This document shows, piece after piece, positions 25,528 through 35,869 of a DNA stretch of 64,000 nt. The number at the start of each line of letters is the position of its first letter. Position 1 is the stretch's first letter. The position numbers and the translations under genes are program-made. A model generated the notes under the pieces. That model had not been told where the DNA came from, made no database searches, and was given only the letters and a program-made list of their open reading frames with translations. The DNA comes from Ketobacter alkanivorans (GTDB lineage Bacteria > Pseudomonadota > Gammaproteobacteria > Pseudomonadales > Ketobacteraceae), in assembly GCF_002863865.1 (NCBI RefSeq), contig NZ_CP022684.1, positions 3,353,990 to 3,417,989 of the forward strand, written 5' to 3'.

Positions 25528-27351
25528 TCAATCCAGGAATGAGAAATTATCTTCCTTCATTTTCATCAGTGACTTGGGTGAGGCCATCATGCATTCAGCG
25601 TGAGCTTTTGCTCTGGGCAGCAAACGATCAAAGTAAAATTCAGCGGTTTGAATTTTAGCTTTATAAAACTCGGGGTTGTCTGTGCCTTCTGCCAGCTTTT
25701 CGTAAGCGGCTTGCGCCATCATTGCCCACATATAGGCCATGCTGACGTAACCGGAATACATTAAATAATCCACTGATGCGGCACCCACTACATCGAAATT
25801 CTTCCGAGCGCGCATAGCCAGGCGCACGCTGTACTGCTGCCAGTTAGTGGTGTACTTGAACAGTGGCCAGATGAACCGATTCATTTCTTTCTTGTGTGGG
25901 TTGCCCGAGATCAGGCCGTTATCTTTACAGAATTTCAGCACATCCAGGCTGAAGGTTTTCAGGGTTTTCATTTTACCCAGCAGCACTTTACGGCCGAGTA
26001 AATCAAGTGCTTGAATTCCGGTGGTGCCTTCGTAAAGGGTGGCAATGCGAGTATCTCGCACAATTTGTTCCATGCCCCATTCTTTGATGTAGCCGTGACC
26101 ACCGTAAACCTGCATGCCAAGGTTGGCTGCTTCACAGCCGGTTTCGGTCAGGAAGGCTTTCAGGATCGGGGTCAGGAAGCCTAGCTGATCGTCGGCTTCG
26201 TTGCGCACGGCTTCGGTCTCTCCGAACAGCATAAAGTCGGCGTATTTTGCCGCGTAATACACCATGGCGCGACCGCCTTCAGCGAACGCTTTTTGGGTCA
26301 GCAGCATGCGACGTACGTCGGCATGACAGATGATTGGATCGGCAATTTTGTCGGGGTATTTCTTGCCGCTTAGAGCGCGCATGGAGAGGCGATCCTTAGC
26401 GTAAGGCAGTGCGCCCTGGTAGGACAGCTCAGCTGCGCCCAGGCCTTGTAAGGATGTTCCTACACGGGCAGAGTTCATGAAGGTAAACATGCACTCCAGG
26501 CCCTTGTTTGGTGGGCCGATCAGGTAGCCTTCCGAGGCTTCAAAGTTCAGTACGCAGGTTGCAGAGGCCCGGATACCCATTTTGTGTTCAATAGAGCCGC
26601 ACACTACGTTGTTGAAGTCACCCAGGTTGCCAGCAGGATCGCATTTGAACTTGGGCACGATGAACAGCGAGATACCTTTGGTTCCGGCGGGTGCATCGGG
26701 CAGGCGTGCCAGCACGATGTGAACAATGTTGTCGGCCAGGTCGTGATCACCGGAAGAAATGAAGATCTTGGTGCCGGTAATGGCATAGGAGCCATCGGCA
26801 TTGGCCGCCGCTTTGGTTTTCAGCTGGCCCAGGTCGGTGCCGCAGTGGGGTTCGGTCAGACACATGGTGCCAGACCAGGTGCCTTCACACATCTTGGGCA
26901 GAAAGTGGTGCTTCTGCTCTTCGGTACCGTGAAGGAAAATAGTATTCATGGCGCCGAGGCTGAGGCCGGGGTACATGCCCCAGGACCAGTTGGCGGTGCC
27001 GATCATTTCGGACTTCATGACGCTTAGGGAAATCGGCATGCCCTGACCGCCGTATTCCTCCGGATGGGACAGGCCCTGCCAGCCACCCTGGCAGTATTGA
27101 TCATAGGCTGCTTTGAAGCCTTTGGGTGTGGTGACTTTGCCGTCTTCAAAATGACAGCCTTCTTGGTCACCGGTCTGGTTCAATGGGGAGAGTACTTGCT
27201 CACAGAACTTGGCACATTCACCCAGAATGGCTTCTACCATATCGGGTGTAGCATTTTCGGCGCAGGGCAGTTTGCCATAATGCTTGGGGTAGTTCAGAAC
27301 GTCGTTCATCACGAAGTTCATGTCACGTAAGGGCGCTTTATACTGAGGCAT
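25528..27351 (-). CDS. acyl-CoA dehydrogenase (FadE/DmdC-like, long form)
   Basis: 607 residues, the long ACAD form with an extra C-terminal domain. Visible are WQGLSHPEEYGGQGMP, the flavin-site strand MCLTEPHCGTDLGQLKT, IFISSGDHD, and QVYGGHGYIKEWGMEQIVRDTRIATLYEGTTGIQ split over the C-terminal helical domain. Enzymes of this type oxidise acyl-CoA to enoyl-CoA with FAD and pass electrons to ETF, either in beta-oxidation (FadE-like) or on methylthiopropanoyl-CoA (DmdC). Sequence alone does not separate these. Monocistronic with a strong terminator. It fits the ligase and monooxygenase cluster at 8.5-12.6 kb but is not linked to it. Confidence 0.92.
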   Translation of the reverse strand: MPQYKAPLRDMNFVMNDVLNYPKHYGKLPCAENATPDMVEAILGECAKFCEQVLSPLNQTGDQEGCHFEDGKVTTPKGFKAAYDQYCQGGWQGLSHPEEYGGQGMPISLSVMKSEMIGTANWSWGMYPGLSLGAMNTIFLHGTEEQKHHFLPKMCEGTWSGTMCLTEPHCGTDLGQLKTKAAANADGSYAITGTKIFISSGDHDLADNIVHIVLARLPDAPAGTKGISLFIVPKFKCDPAGNLGDFNNVVCGSIEHKMGIRASATCVLNFEASEGYLIGPPNKGLECMFTFMNSARVGTSLQGLGAAELSYQGALPYAKDRLSMRALSGKKYPDKIADPIICHADVRRMLLTQKAFAEGGRAMVYYAAKYADFMLFGETEAVRNEADDQLGFLTPILKAFLTETGCEAANLGMQVYGGHGYIKEWGMEQIVRDTRIATLYEGTTGIQALDLLGRKVLLGKMKTLKTFSLDVLKFCKDNGLISGNPHKKEMNRFIWPLFKYTTNWQQYSVRLAMRARKNFDVVGAASVDYLMYSGYVSMAYMWAMMAQAAYEKLAEGTDNPEFYKAKIQTAEFYFDRLLPRAKAHAECMMASPKSLMKMKEDNFSFLD

Positions 27352-27621
27352 CGCACTGTTTCCTGTATTTTGATTGTGGGAACCATGGGGTTATTCAGGT
27401 GCGCAAGTGTGCACTAAGGGTATATCAGCGCCATTGGCAGCAATTTGTGTCTAGGATGTCACTGTGGCCAACGGGCGTTTTAATTGGGCCATAACTGCAT
27501 ACCTGTCCAGCGTGAACAGGTGAAGCTGTACGCAATTCAATCAGTTGGCGGCGGTGTTAAGCGCTGTAAGTATAGGTTCTATTCGGTGAGCATTTGTTAT
27601 GGGGGGCGGTGCCAGCCGTGG

Positions 27622-30261
27622 TTATTTGATGATGGAGGCGACCGGTGATGGGCTTGCATCATTGCGATAGTTCGACAGCCAGGTGAAGAACTCATTGGCG
27701 GGCATGGGGCGAGCAATGTGGTACCCCTGAGCCAAGTCGCAACCCATTTCCTTCAATTTCAGCAATGTCGCTTCATCTTCAATGCCTTCTGCGACCACTT
27801 CCAGGCTAAGGTTATGGCCCATGGTGAGGGTGGTATGAACAATAACCTGATCGTCGTTGTTCTTTGCCATTTCCATTACAAAGCTGCGGTCGATTTTGAT
27901 CTCGTTCACCGGTAGTTTCTTCAGATACGACAGTGAAGAGTAACCTGTGCCGAAATCGTCGATGGAGAGCCGTATGCCTGCGGCGCTGAGTTCGCCCAGA
28001 ACGCGCAGGGCCTCATCGGGGTTGTGCATCACGGCGGTTTCAGTCAGCTCCATGATGACTTTTTCCAATGTGACATCCTGTTCTTTCGCGATCTTGCAGA
28101 CCTGATCTTTGAAATGGGGATCCTGCAGGTTGCGTGCAGAGATGTTGATGGACAAGTTCAGGTTGTAACCCTGGCTGGAAAGGCTGTGCATGAACTGAAA
28201 TGCCTTACGGCAGATCCAGTAGGTTAATGGCTGGATAACGCCGGTACGCTCTGCCAGAGGAATGAATTCGTCGGGGGGAATGAACCCGTACTCGGGGTGT
28301 ATCCAGCGGATCAATACTTCGGCTCCCGAGACCTCCATGGTGTCCAGGCAGATCTGCGGCTGAAAATAGAGCTGCAGCACGTCTTTGTCGATGGCGTTAC
28401 GCAGCTCACCCAGCAGCGATATGCGGCGCTGGTTGTAGGGGTCGATTTCCTGCGAGTAGACAGCGTATTTCTCATTGATGCCACTGGCTGCTTCCAACGC
28501 AATATGGGCGTTGCGCAGTAAGTTCTCACTGCTGCTGCCGTGTTCGGGGTGAAACGCAATACCTGCACTGGCATCGACATCAAGGGTCAGCCCTTGGTAT
28601 TCAAATGGCTTCTCCATATCTTTCAACAGTTGCAGTACAACCGAATTAATCACATCAGAATCCAGTTCCCGGATCATCAAAGCGAAGCTGACACCCTCCA
28701 CGCTGGAGATGTAATGAGCCCGTGCGTCGGTATCTTCGATGGGAACGATATTCTCAACGCACTGACCCAGAGCGCTTAGGCGTTCAGTGAGAATATAAAG
28801 AATGGCATCGCCATTGGAGTGGCCCAGCGTCTTGTTGAATTCATGGAAATTATTGATGCTCACCAGAACCAGGGTGAACCCCGTCTGCTGCGTTTCCTGC
28901 AGCAAACCGTCCAGTGTGCTGCGCAACAGCGTGCGGTTCGGCAGGCCGGTGGTGCGGCTGTGCAGCGCGCGATGCATCAGTCGATCTTCGGCCTCTTTAA
29001 GGCGCACTATGGCCTTATGCTGTTCTTGCAGTGCAGAGTATTTGGCTTTGCGTTCGTAATTGATGCGATCAGCCAGCCCCAGTGACAACAGCACCATCTC
29101 GGCAGCAGAGCCCGCCAGCACTGCATTGTTGGTAAGCGCATTGGAGGGCAGAACACCCAGCAGTACCAAGGTGTACATCACAGCACCCACGATCAACAGC
29201 ATCCACGCCAGCAGGAAAAAGCCGGCCGGGCGAGAGCCCTTTATCCAGCAATAGAACATCATCGGCGGAAACACAATGCTAACGATGGATATGTACGCTG
29301 AGACCTGAGTGCTGAGGAAATAATCGGTAGTGAGGCGGGCCAGGGCCAATCCGACGCCAAATGCCGCAGCTATGTTGATGCTGGTGGTGATAAAGCGGCC
29401 GTAGAGTTCGGTTTTGACGAAATGTTTGGAGAACAACAGCCCACTCACTGTCGCCATGCAGGCAAACACTTGGGTGACGTATTCATTCAGGTTGGGTGAG
29501 TCACTCCAGAATAACAGAAACCCGAATCCGGTCAGGGTTTGGAATGTCAGAAAAGAAAACCCGATATAGGCAATGTAATAGAAGTAGGCCCGGTTTCCGA
29601 CTGCAAAAAACAGAAACAGGTTGTAGGCCATCATGGCGATAAAGATGCCAAAGAAGATGCCGAAGACGTGGTTGTGAATCAGCTCGTTATAAATAAACTG
29701 AAGAGGTTTGGATAATTTTAACGGCAACTGTACGTTACCGCCGACACGCATGGTGTTGATGTAAATGTCGTACTCAACGCCCGGCTGCAAATGCAGGGGT
29801 TGGGCGAAAAACCGGTGGGGTAACATCCGCGCCATGATTGGGCGGGAGTAGCCGATGCGGTGACTTTCTTGTATTACGCCATCCTCTACCACAAAAATGT
29901 CAAAGCGGTGTAATAGTGGAAACGCGGATTCCAGAATCCAGGATTGAGGTGTATTTTGGTCGCTGTCCAATCTTAGGCGGAAGTGAGCCCAGATGGAGCT
30001 ATCTGTGTGCCCCAGGTTGATTACGTCCTGATCCACTTGCGTAAAAAGCAGGCCTGAATTTGTTGTGATTTCGTTAATGGTGAGCCGATCACTGGAATCT
30101 TCAAACAATTCCAAATGCTTTTGATTGAGATCCAGCTCATTTGCCTCGTCGGAAAGCATGACGGTCTGCACGCCATGACTGACACCACTGATGCAGAGCA
30201 GGCACAGAGTCAGAATAGCCTTCATCAGGTTATGGCGTTGAATTGCAAACAAATTTCGCAT
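27622..30261 (-). CDS. 7TM-DISM sensor with degenerate GGDEF and active-looking EAL domain
   Basis: About 879 residues. A signal peptide is likely (MKAILTLCLLCISGVSHG, M at 30225 is the alternative start). A periplasmic 7TMR-DISM extracellular domain of ~180 residues follows, then seven membrane helices, a GGDEF-like domain, and an EAL domain. The GGDEF site is lost: the equivalent region reads SSVEGVSFALMI, so no cyclase activity is expected. The EAL domain keeps EVLIRW, ELTET, DDFGTGYSSLSYL, KIDRSFV and AEGIEDE, so it should hydrolyse c-di-GMP to pGpG, perhaps controlled by GTP binding in the dead GGDEF. The frame is open to 30354, but that extension enters a hairpin. Confidence 0.88.
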   Translation of the reverse strand: MRNLFAIQRHNLMKAILTLCLLCISGVSHGVQTVMLSDEANELDLNQKHLELFEDSSDRLTINEITTNSGLLFTQVDQDVINLGHTDSSIWAHFRLRLDSDQNTPQSWILESAFPLLHRFDIFVVEDGVIQESHRIGYSRPIMARMLPHRFFAQPLHLQPGVEYDIYINTMRVGGNVQLPLKLSKPLQFIYNELIHNHVFGIFFGIFIAMMAYNLFLFFAVGNRAYFYYIAYIGFSFLTFQTLTGFGFLLFWSDSPNLNEYVTQVFACMATVSGLLFSKHFVKTELYGRFITTSINIAAAFGVGLALARLTTDYFLSTQVSAYISIVSIVFPPMMFYCWIKGSRPAGFFLLAWMLLIVGAVMYTLVLLGVLPSNALTNNAVLAGSAAEMVLLSLGLADRINYERKAKYSALQEQHKAIVRLKEAEDRLMHRALHSRTTGLPNRTLLRSTLDGLLQETQQTGFTLVLVSINNFHEFNKTLGHSNGDAILYILTERLSALGQCVENIVPIEDTDARAHYISSVEGVSFALMIRELDSDVINSVVLQLLKDMEKPFEYQGLTLDVDASAGIAFHPEHGSSSENLLRNAHIALEAASGINEKYAVYSQEIDPYNQRRISLLGELRNAIDKDVLQLYFQPQICLDTMEVSGAEVLIRWIHPEYGFIPPDEFIPLAERTGVIQPLTYWICRKAFQFMHSLSSQGYNLNLSINISARNLQDPHFKDQVCKIAKEQDVTLEKVIMELTETAVMHNPDEALRVLGELSAAGIRLSIDDFGTGYSSLSYLKKLPVNEIKIDRSFVMEMAKNNDDQVIVHTTLTMGHNLSLEVVAEGIEDEATLLKLKEMGCDLAQGYHIARPMPANEFFTWLSNYRNDASPSPVASIIK

Positions 30262-30348
30262 CCGTTGTACAAAGAGTGGAACGTCGGTAATGTGTGTGGG
30301 CTGCCTGTCCGGCCGTTTTTTACGGTATTCAGTGTGCTTTAGGAAAGG

Positions 30349-30379
30349 GCCCAAGTTTCAGTATAGTTCAAACTTGGGC
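30349..30379 (-). terminator. hairpin downstream of the exported 181-residue protein gene
   Basis: GCCCAAGTTT and AAACTTGGGC pair perfectly (10 bp) around an 11-base loop. On the minus strand CCCTTTCCT follows, a weak T tract. It separates the leftward gene at 30485-31030 from the EAL gene. Confidence 0.55.
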
Positions 30380-30484
30380 GTTGCTTTGTGGCAGTAACAG
30401 GAAGGTGTCTGCGCTGCGTGGCAATGCTCGTCAGCAATCTGGCAGATTGGATAAGGCTATGGTTTTACTGTCAAAAAATCACTC

Positions 30485-31030
30485 TTACTGCTCGCCAGAA
30501 TCGAAAACAGTATTCAGTAGGGCCTTGTTGCGTTTGACCGCAGCTTTGTCTTCGGCTGGAGCTTGGGCTGCGGCGGCCAATGCCTTACTGCTTTCATTGA
30601 GCATCTTTTCCATCATCTCTTTTTGATCGGGTGGAATCATACCGCTTGCCAGCATGGCCTTCATCTGCTGAAGCTGCTGTTCCACTGCCGCCTGGTTGCC
30701 ATCCATTTCATTGGCCATGAATGCCACCATGATACGGTCGCCCATGGCCGCCCAGTTGGCTGGATCGGCGTAGCCGTTGCTTTTTAGAATGTTGAGAATG
30801 CTCTGATGGTGCTGGGTGGTCTGGGCCTGTTCCAGCATTTGGCTGAATACCTGATTGTATTCCGTTGCGCTGGTGCTGTTTTCAAGTTCGTCTTCGATGT
30901 TGGTGCTTTCGGCCCAATTTACCACCGCTTTGTATGCTTTGGTCCATTGCTGTATGTCGGCATCGGTCAGGGTTGCGGCGTTCATCAAGGTGGAGCTGAG
31001 GCAGAGCAGAGTGAAAAGCAGTATGCGCAT
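30485..31030 (-). CDS. exported helical protein of unknown function
   Basis: 181 residues beginning MRILLFTLLCLSSTLMNA, a clear signal peptide with a site after MNA. The mature part is helical and charged, with no membrane span: ATLTDADIQQWTKAYKAVV, NQVFSQMLEQAQTTQHHQSIL, and a Met/Gln-rich segment MKAMLASGMIPPDQKEMMEKM. The overall look is of a periplasmic helical-bundle protein. Starts upstream of the signal peptide (to 31078) are less likely. I do not recognise the family. Located just downstream of the SUF operon in the same direction, ~100 bases away, so weak co-transcription is possible. Confidence 0.7.
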   Translation of the reverse strand: MRILLFTLLCLSSTLMNAATLTDADIQQWTKAYKAVVNWAESTNIEDELENSTSATEYNQVFSQMLEQAQTTQHHQSILNILKSNGYADPANWAAMGDRIMVAFMANEMDGNQAAVEQQLQQMKAMLASGMIPPDQKEMMEKMLNESSKALAAAAQAPAEDKAAVKRNKALLNTVFDSGEQ

Positions 31031-31132
31031 GAGGTGAGTCCTTGCGGGCAGATAATGGCTAGCCGCCATTATCTGCATTGAATTATAAAGGGCAAAGTGA
31101 ATTCGTCACGAAAATGCTGTGGCTTTGCCGTG

Positions 31133-31567
31133 TTATAAGCTGGCTTGGGCGGCGGCGCGGATTTTGGCCACCATGGATTTCAGGCCATTGCCACGGGTAG
31201 GGCTAAGATGCTGTATAAGCTGGGTTTTGCCGAAGTAATCATCCACGTTAAAATCAATGATTTGCTGTGGGCTGCGGCGGTTGAATGCAGCCATGACCAT
31301 GGCGGCCAAGCCGCGTACAATGTGGGCGTCACTGTCTACCAGAAAGCAGAGGGTGTTATCGGCGGCATCAAACTTGGAGCTGATCCACACTTGGCTTTGG
31401 CAACCGTGAACGAAGTTGGCATCGGTTTTTTCATCTTCAGGCATAGCAGGCAATTTTTTACCCAGATCAATGAGATAGCGATAGCGATCTTCCCAGTCGT
31501 CAAAGAATTCCAGGTCTTCCAGAATGTCGTCGCTGGTAATGCTGGTGCCAAAGGGGTTGTCACTCAT
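31133..31567 (-). CDS. sufE: cysteine desulfuration protein SufE
   Basis: 144 residues. The acceptor cysteine is C56 in FVHGCQSQVW, the SufE signature. SufE takes the persulfide sulfur from SufS and hands it to SufB. Last gene of the SUF operon, 47 bases after sufT. A weak hairpin with GGCAAAG / CTTTGCC arms lies after its stop at 31091-31129. Confidence 0.95.
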   Translation of the reverse strand: MSDNPFGTSITSDDILEDLEFFDDWEDRYRYLIDLGKKLPAMPEDEKTDANFVHGCQSQVWISSKFDAADNTLCFLVDSDAHIVRGLAAMVMAAFNRRSPQQIIDFNVDDYFGKTQLIQHLSPTRGNGLKSMVAKIRAAAQASL

Positions 31568-31614
31568 GCTGCTGCCTTGAAGGTTGGAAAGTTCGGTCGT
31601 GTTACTTGTGCAGA

Positions 31615-32169
31615 TTAAAAGATGCCCAGTTCTAACTGCGCTTCCTCCGATATTTTATCGCGGGACCAAGGTGGGTCAAACACGATGTTCACTACCACCT
31701 CGTCCACATTGGGGACTTTCTTCAAGCGGTAACGCACGTCATTTGCCAGCACTTGGCCCATACCGCAGGTGGGGGAGGTCAGGGTCATGGTTACGGTAAC
31801 CACGTCGTGACCGCTGGTGTTCTCACTGATCTCAACGTTGTAAATAAGGCCCAGGTCGACAATGTTGACCGGTATTTCAGGGTCGTAAATGGTACGCAGT
31901 GTTTCCCACACGTGTTCAGATACCGGCGCGCCTTCTTCTACCTGACCGAAGTCCAGCTCTTCAACCTCAAGCCCCAGTGCGTCGGCATCGGTACCATCCA
32001 CTCGGGCCAGATTGCCTCTGAAGCTGATGGTGTAGTTGCCACCGCGGGCTTGGGTGATGGTGACAAACGCATTTTTTGGCAGTGTGATCGGTGTGCCAGA
32101 GGGAACGGCTCTTGCCGGGCAATCCCGCATCACTGCAACCATGCGTTGCTCGGCAGCTTGCTGCATCAT
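31615..32169 (-). CDS. sufT: SUF system protein SufT (DUF59/MIP18 domain)
   Basis: 184 residues starting at MMQQAAEQ. An N-terminal ~70-residue segment (VPSGTPITLPKNAFVTITQARGG) is followed by the MIP18/DUF59 domain: LRTIYDPEIPVNIVDLGLIY, TMTLTSPTCGMGQ with the conserved Cys, and FDPPWSRDKISEEA. It helps maturation of Fe-S proteins. The stop of sufA overlaps its ATG by one base (TAATG), so they are coupled. Confidence 0.92.
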   Translation of the reverse strand: MMQQAAEQRMVAVMRDCPARAVPSGTPITLPKNAFVTITQARGGNYTISFRGNLARVDGTDADALGLEVEELDFGQVEEGAPVSEHVWETLRTIYDPEIPVNIVDLGLIYNVEISENTSGHDVVTVTMTLTSPTCGMGQVLANDVRYRLKKVPNVDEVVVNIVFDPPWSRDKISEEAQLELGIF

Positions 32170-32528
32170 TATTTGGTCACCGAGAAACTTTCGCCGCAGC
32201 CACACTCTGAGGTGGCGTTGGGGTTACGAAACTGCAGAATTGAATTCAGGCCCTGCTTCACGTAATCCAACTCGGTGCCTTGCAATATGGTCAGGCTGTC
32301 CTGGGCCAGATACACCGTCAGGTTATCGGCGGCCTGGATGGTAATGTCATCTGTTTGGGGGGCGCTCACCAGTTCCATATCATACATAAAGCCGGAGCAG
32401 CCGCTGGGCTTTACCGATATGCGCACTGCGCTTGCACCGTCTTGTTTCGATACTTCAGCTGCCATATGTTTGATGGCCGCCGGTGTCAGTGTGATGGATT
32501 GATCGGGAATAAATGTTTGAACGGTCAT
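32169..32528 (-). CDS. sufA: iron-sulfur carrier SufA (A-type, IscA/ErpA family)
   Basis: 119 residues with the three A-type cysteines C44 (SGCSGF), C109 and C111 (ECGCGESF). A-type carriers pass clusters from SufBCD to apoproteins. Lies 18 bases after sufS, coupled to sufT. Confidence 0.9.
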   Translation of the reverse strand: MTVQTFIPDQSITLTPAAIKHMAAEVSKQDGASAVRISVKPSGCSGFMYDMELVSAPQTDDITIQAADNLTVYLAQDSLTILQGTELDYVKQGLNSILQFRNPNATSECGCGESFSVTK

Positions 32529-32546
32529 GATGCTCTCCCTCTATTC

Positions 32547-33770
32547 CTACAGTAAAAAGGTTTTGGATTTTTCGAGCGCAGTGAAGAAGCGATCCACTTC
32601 TTCGAGCGTATTATAAAACGCGAACGAGGCGCGAACCGTACCGGGTATGGCGTACTGATCCATGATGGGCATGGCGCAATGATGGCCCGTGCGTACCGCT
32701 ACCCCTTGTTGATCCAGCAGTGTGCCCAGGTCGTGGGGGTGGGTGCCTTCCAGCAAAAAGGAAAACACCCCGGCCTTATCAGCGGCGCGGCCGATCAGTT
32801 TGATGGTGGGGTCGGCGGCAGCCCGTTCCAGGGTAGCGGTAAGCAGGCTGTGTTCATGATTGGCCAGTTGCTGTCTGTCGAATTGGTTCAGGTACTCAAT
32901 AGCCGCTGCCAGGCCGATGGCACCAGCGATGTTGGGGGTGCCGGCCTCGAATTTATAGGGCAGGGCATTGAAGGTGGTGCCATCAAAGGACACCTTTTCA
33001 ATCATTTCACCGCCAGACTGATAGGGCTGCATTTTGTCCAGCAGTTCTGCCTTGCCGTACAGCACGCCTATACCGGTGGGGCCATATACTTTGTGGCCAG
33101 AGAACGCGTAAAAATCGCACCCCAATTCTTGTACATCGACGCTCCAATGGGGCGTTGCCTGTGCTCCGTCCAGCAGTACCACCGCGCCCGCGCGGTGGGC
33201 TTTTTCGATTACGGTTTTTACCGGGTTGATGGTGCCCAGCGCATTGGAGACGTGAACCAAGGATACAAGTTTGGTGTTGTCAGACAAGAGCGCATCAAAG
33301 GCGGCCATTTCCAGTTCAGCATTATCGGTAACGGGAATCACTTTGAGGTTTGCACCGGTTTGCTGTGCAACCAATTGCCAGGGCACGATATTGGAGTGGT
33401 GCTCCATGGCTGAAATGATGATGTCGTCGCCGGGCTTTAAGAATGCGCGGCCATAGCTGTGGGCTACCAGGTTGATGCTTTCGGTGGTGCCGCGGGTCCA
33501 GATGATTTCGTTGCTGCTGCGAGCATTAATAAAACGTTGGACGCTGTGACGGGCCTCTTCGAACTCCCGTGTAGCTAGATCGCTTAGTGTATGAGCGCCG
33601 CGATGCACGTTTGAATTGATGGTGCTGTAGTAGCGGCTCAGCGCGTCAATCACTGCCTGAGGCTTTTGGGTGGTGGCGGCATTATCCAGATACACCAGCG
33701 GCTTGCCTTTTACTTCCTGATGCAGGATCGGAAAGTCTGCGCGGATGGCGTCGATATCAAAGCTGCGCAT
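32547..33770 (-). CDS. sufS: cysteine desulfurase SufS
   Basis: 407 residues. The PLP lysine is K227 in [13 protein letters not shown]. The active cysteine is C365 in RTGHHCAMP, the group II desulfurase form that needs SufE. Start chosen at ATG 33770, five bases after the sufD stop; seven extra codons upstream overlap sufD and are less likely. It releases sulfur from L-cysteine as a persulfide. Confidence 0.95.
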   Translation of the reverse strand: MRSFDIDAIRADFPILHQEVKGKPLVYLDNAATTQKPQAVIDALSRYYSTINSNVHRGAHTLSDLATREFEEARHSVQRFINARSSNEIIWTRGTTESINLVAHSYGRAFLKPGDDIIISAMEHHSNIVPWQLVAQQTGANLKVIPVTDNAELEMAAFDALLSDNTKLVSLVHVSNALGTINPVKTVIEKAHRAGAVVLLDGAQATPHWSVDVQELGCDFYAFSGHKVYGPTGIGVLYGKAELLDKMQPYQSGGEMIEKVSFDGTTFNALPYKFEAGTPNIAGAIGLAAAIEYLNQFDRQQLANHEHSLLTATLERAAADPTIKLIGRAADKAGVFSFLLEGTHPHDLGTLLDQQGVAVRTGHHCAMPIMDQYAIPGTVRASFAFYNTLEEVDRFFTALEKSKTFLL

Positions 33771-33775
33771 GACGC

Positions 33776-35104
33776 TTACCCCAGAGTCCATAAGTGGTTG
33801 AGTTTGTCCACGTCGTTGAAGAACTCTGACAGGCGTTCCCGTGCCAGATCAACCACTGCTTCGTTGGGGAACTGTTCTACCATCTCGTTCACAAAGCCCA
33901 GGCATAGCATGGCCTCTGCTGTGGCGCGGTCAATCCCTCTGGACTGAAAGTAGAATAGGGATTTGTTGTCCAGTTTGCCGATGCTGGCACCATGGGAGCA
34001 TTTTACGTCGTCAGCGTAAATTTCCAGTTCCGGTTTGGTATCCAGTTCAGCCTGCTTGGATAGCAGCAGATTTTTGTTGTTGAGGTGCGCTTCAGTCTTT
34101 TGAGCATGCTTATGAATGTGGATGCGGCCGTTGAAAACAGCCCGGCTGCTATCGGTGATAAAGCCTTTGTATACCGTATCGCTATTGCAGTGTGGAACGG
34201 CATGCTCCAGGTTCAGGTGGTTGTCTATGTGTTGCTTGTGTTTGCTGAGGAATACACCGTTCAGGCGGCAATAGGCATTGCTGCCGTTAAAATTCACGTT
34301 GATGTCGTTACGCTTCAATTGGCTGCCGAACGCGATGGCGTGTTGCTCATAGTGGCTGCCTGCCGCCAGCTTGATATGCGTACCGTTGATGTGGCTTAGC
34401 TGTTCATCTTCCACTTGCAGGCGTAAGTGCGTGAGCCTGGCGTTGGCGTGCAGGCTGATTTCGGTCATGTGGTTGTGGAATACATTGCTGCTGCCCAGGC
34501 TGTCGAACTGCTCTACCAGTTCCAGGCTGGAGCCGCTCTCTGCGCAGATCAACAGCCGGGTTTGAGCCAGGCTGTCGGATGGCTCGGTAGTGCTCAAGTA
34601 AACCACGTGCACAGTCTGTTGCACTTTGAAATCTTTGGGGGCGTGCAGCAGTACGCCTTCATCGATGCTGCCATAATTGAACGCGGCAAACAGATGTTGC
34701 TGGGGCTCGAAGGCGGTGCCCAGCTCGCGATTGATCAGTTCCTTTTGGGCGTCATTGGCGTTGCTGAACAGGGTAACGATGCCTTGGTTCTCTAAATCGC
34801 TGTAGCTGGACAGATCCTGATGAAAGTGGCCGTTGATAAACACCAGGCGACTGGAATCAGTGAGTTGGCCAAAGCGCTTTTTTGCGGCGCGCTCGTCCAC
34901 ATTACCGCTTGCCGTTTGCTGGAGATAGTCGTGGTTCAGCAGCGCGGTGAGCGGAGTGTATTTCCATGCTTCGGTTTTGCGGGTAGGGATATCCATGTCC
35001 GCAAAGGTGGCCTGTGCTTTGGCAGGCAGGTTCAGCCACTCCAACGATTCGGTTTGCCGGAGACTGGTTTGTGCCTGTTGTTTAAATTCTAGGGGTGTAA
35101 TCAT
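33776..35104 (-). CDS. sufD: Fe-S assembly scaffold protein SufD
   Basis: 442 residues. The C-terminal half has the SufB/D beta-helix pattern: [51 protein letters not shown]. SufD forms the SufBC2D complex and is needed for iron entry. The conserved His in CSHGAS is present. Gap of 12 bases from sufC. Confidence 0.94.
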   Translation of the reverse strand: MITPLEFKQQAQTSLRQTESLEWLNLPAKAQATFADMDIPTRKTEAWKYTPLTALLNHDYLQQTASGNVDERAAKKRFGQLTDSSRLVFINGHFHQDLSSYSDLENQGIVTLFSNANDAQKELINRELGTAFEPQQHLFAAFNYGSIDEGVLLHAPKDFKVQQTVHVVYLSTTEPSDSLAQTRLLICAESGSSLELVEQFDSLGSSNVFHNHMTEISLHANARLTHLRLQVEDEQLSHINGTHIKLAAGSHYEQHAIAFGSQLKRNDINVNFNGSNAYCRLNGVFLSKHKQHIDNHLNLEHAVPHCNSDTVYKGFITDSSRAVFNGRIHIHKHAQKTEAHLNNKNLLLSKQAELDTKPELEIYADDVKCSHGASIGKLDNKSLFYFQSRGIDRATAEAMLCLGFVNEMVEQFPNEAVVDLARERLSEFFNDVDKLNHLWTLG

Positions 35105-35116
35105 GACTGCTCGCCG

Positions 35117-35869
35117 TTATTGAATCCAGCTGTACCCTTTTTCTTCCAGTTCCAGTGCCAGCTCGCGGCCACCTGATTTTACGATTTTTCCGCCTGCCAG
35201 CACATGTACATAATCCGGTACGATGTAGTTCAGCAGACGCTGATAGTGCGTCACCACGATAAAACTGCGTGCTTCGTCGCGCAGGGCGTTAACGCCCTCG
35301 GCTGCCACTTGCAGGGCATCGATGTCGAGGCCGGAATCGGTTTCATCCAGCAGGCACAGGCTGGGTTCCAGCAGCGCCATTTGCAGAATTTCGTTGCGTT
35401 TTTTCTCGCCGCCGGAAAAGCCTTCGTTGACGCCGCGTTTCAAGAACTCCGGTTTCAGGCTCAGCTCCTTGCATTTCTCCCGCGCCATCTTCATGAAGGT
35501 GGGGGCATCCAGCTCCGACAGTTCACGGTGTTTGCGCACGGCATCCACTGACGCCTTCAGGAACTGCATGTTGCTGACGCCGGGAATCTCCACCGGGTAT
35601 TGGAACGCCAGAAAGATGCCTTCACGGGCGCGTTCTTCCGGTTCCAGTTCAAACAAATCGTAGCCTTTGAAGGTGACGCTGCCGCTGATCACCTCGTAAT
35701 CATCACGCCCTGCCAGTACGTTAGCCAGGGTGCTCTTACCGGAGCCGTTTGGCCCCATGATGGCGTGAACTTCACCAGGATTGATGGTGAGTGAAATGCC
35801 GTTAAGAATGGTTTTGCCATCTACAGCTGCCACTAGATCTTTCACTTCTAACATGGGTTTTGTGCTCAT
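35117..35869 (-). CDS. sufC: Fe-S assembly ATPase SufC
   Basis: 250-residue ABC ATPase. Walker A is GPNGSGKST, the signature FSGGEKKR, and Walker B LCLLDETDSGLD, the DETDSGLD form being diagnostic for SufC. It drives shape changes of SufBCD. The start overlaps the sufB stop by one base (TAATG). Confidence 0.96.
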   Translation of the reverse strand: MSTKPMLEVKDLVAAVDGKTILNGISLTINPGEVHAIMGPNGSGKSTLANVLAGRDDYEVISGSVTFKGYDLFELEPEERAREGIFLAFQYPVEIPGVSNMQFLKASVDAVRKHRELSELDAPTFMKMAREKCKELSLKPEFLKRGVNEGFSGGEKKRNEILQMALLEPSLCLLDETDSGLDIDALQVAAEGVNALRDEARSFIVVTHYQRLLNYIVPDYVHVLAGGKIVKSGGRELALELEEKGYSWIQ

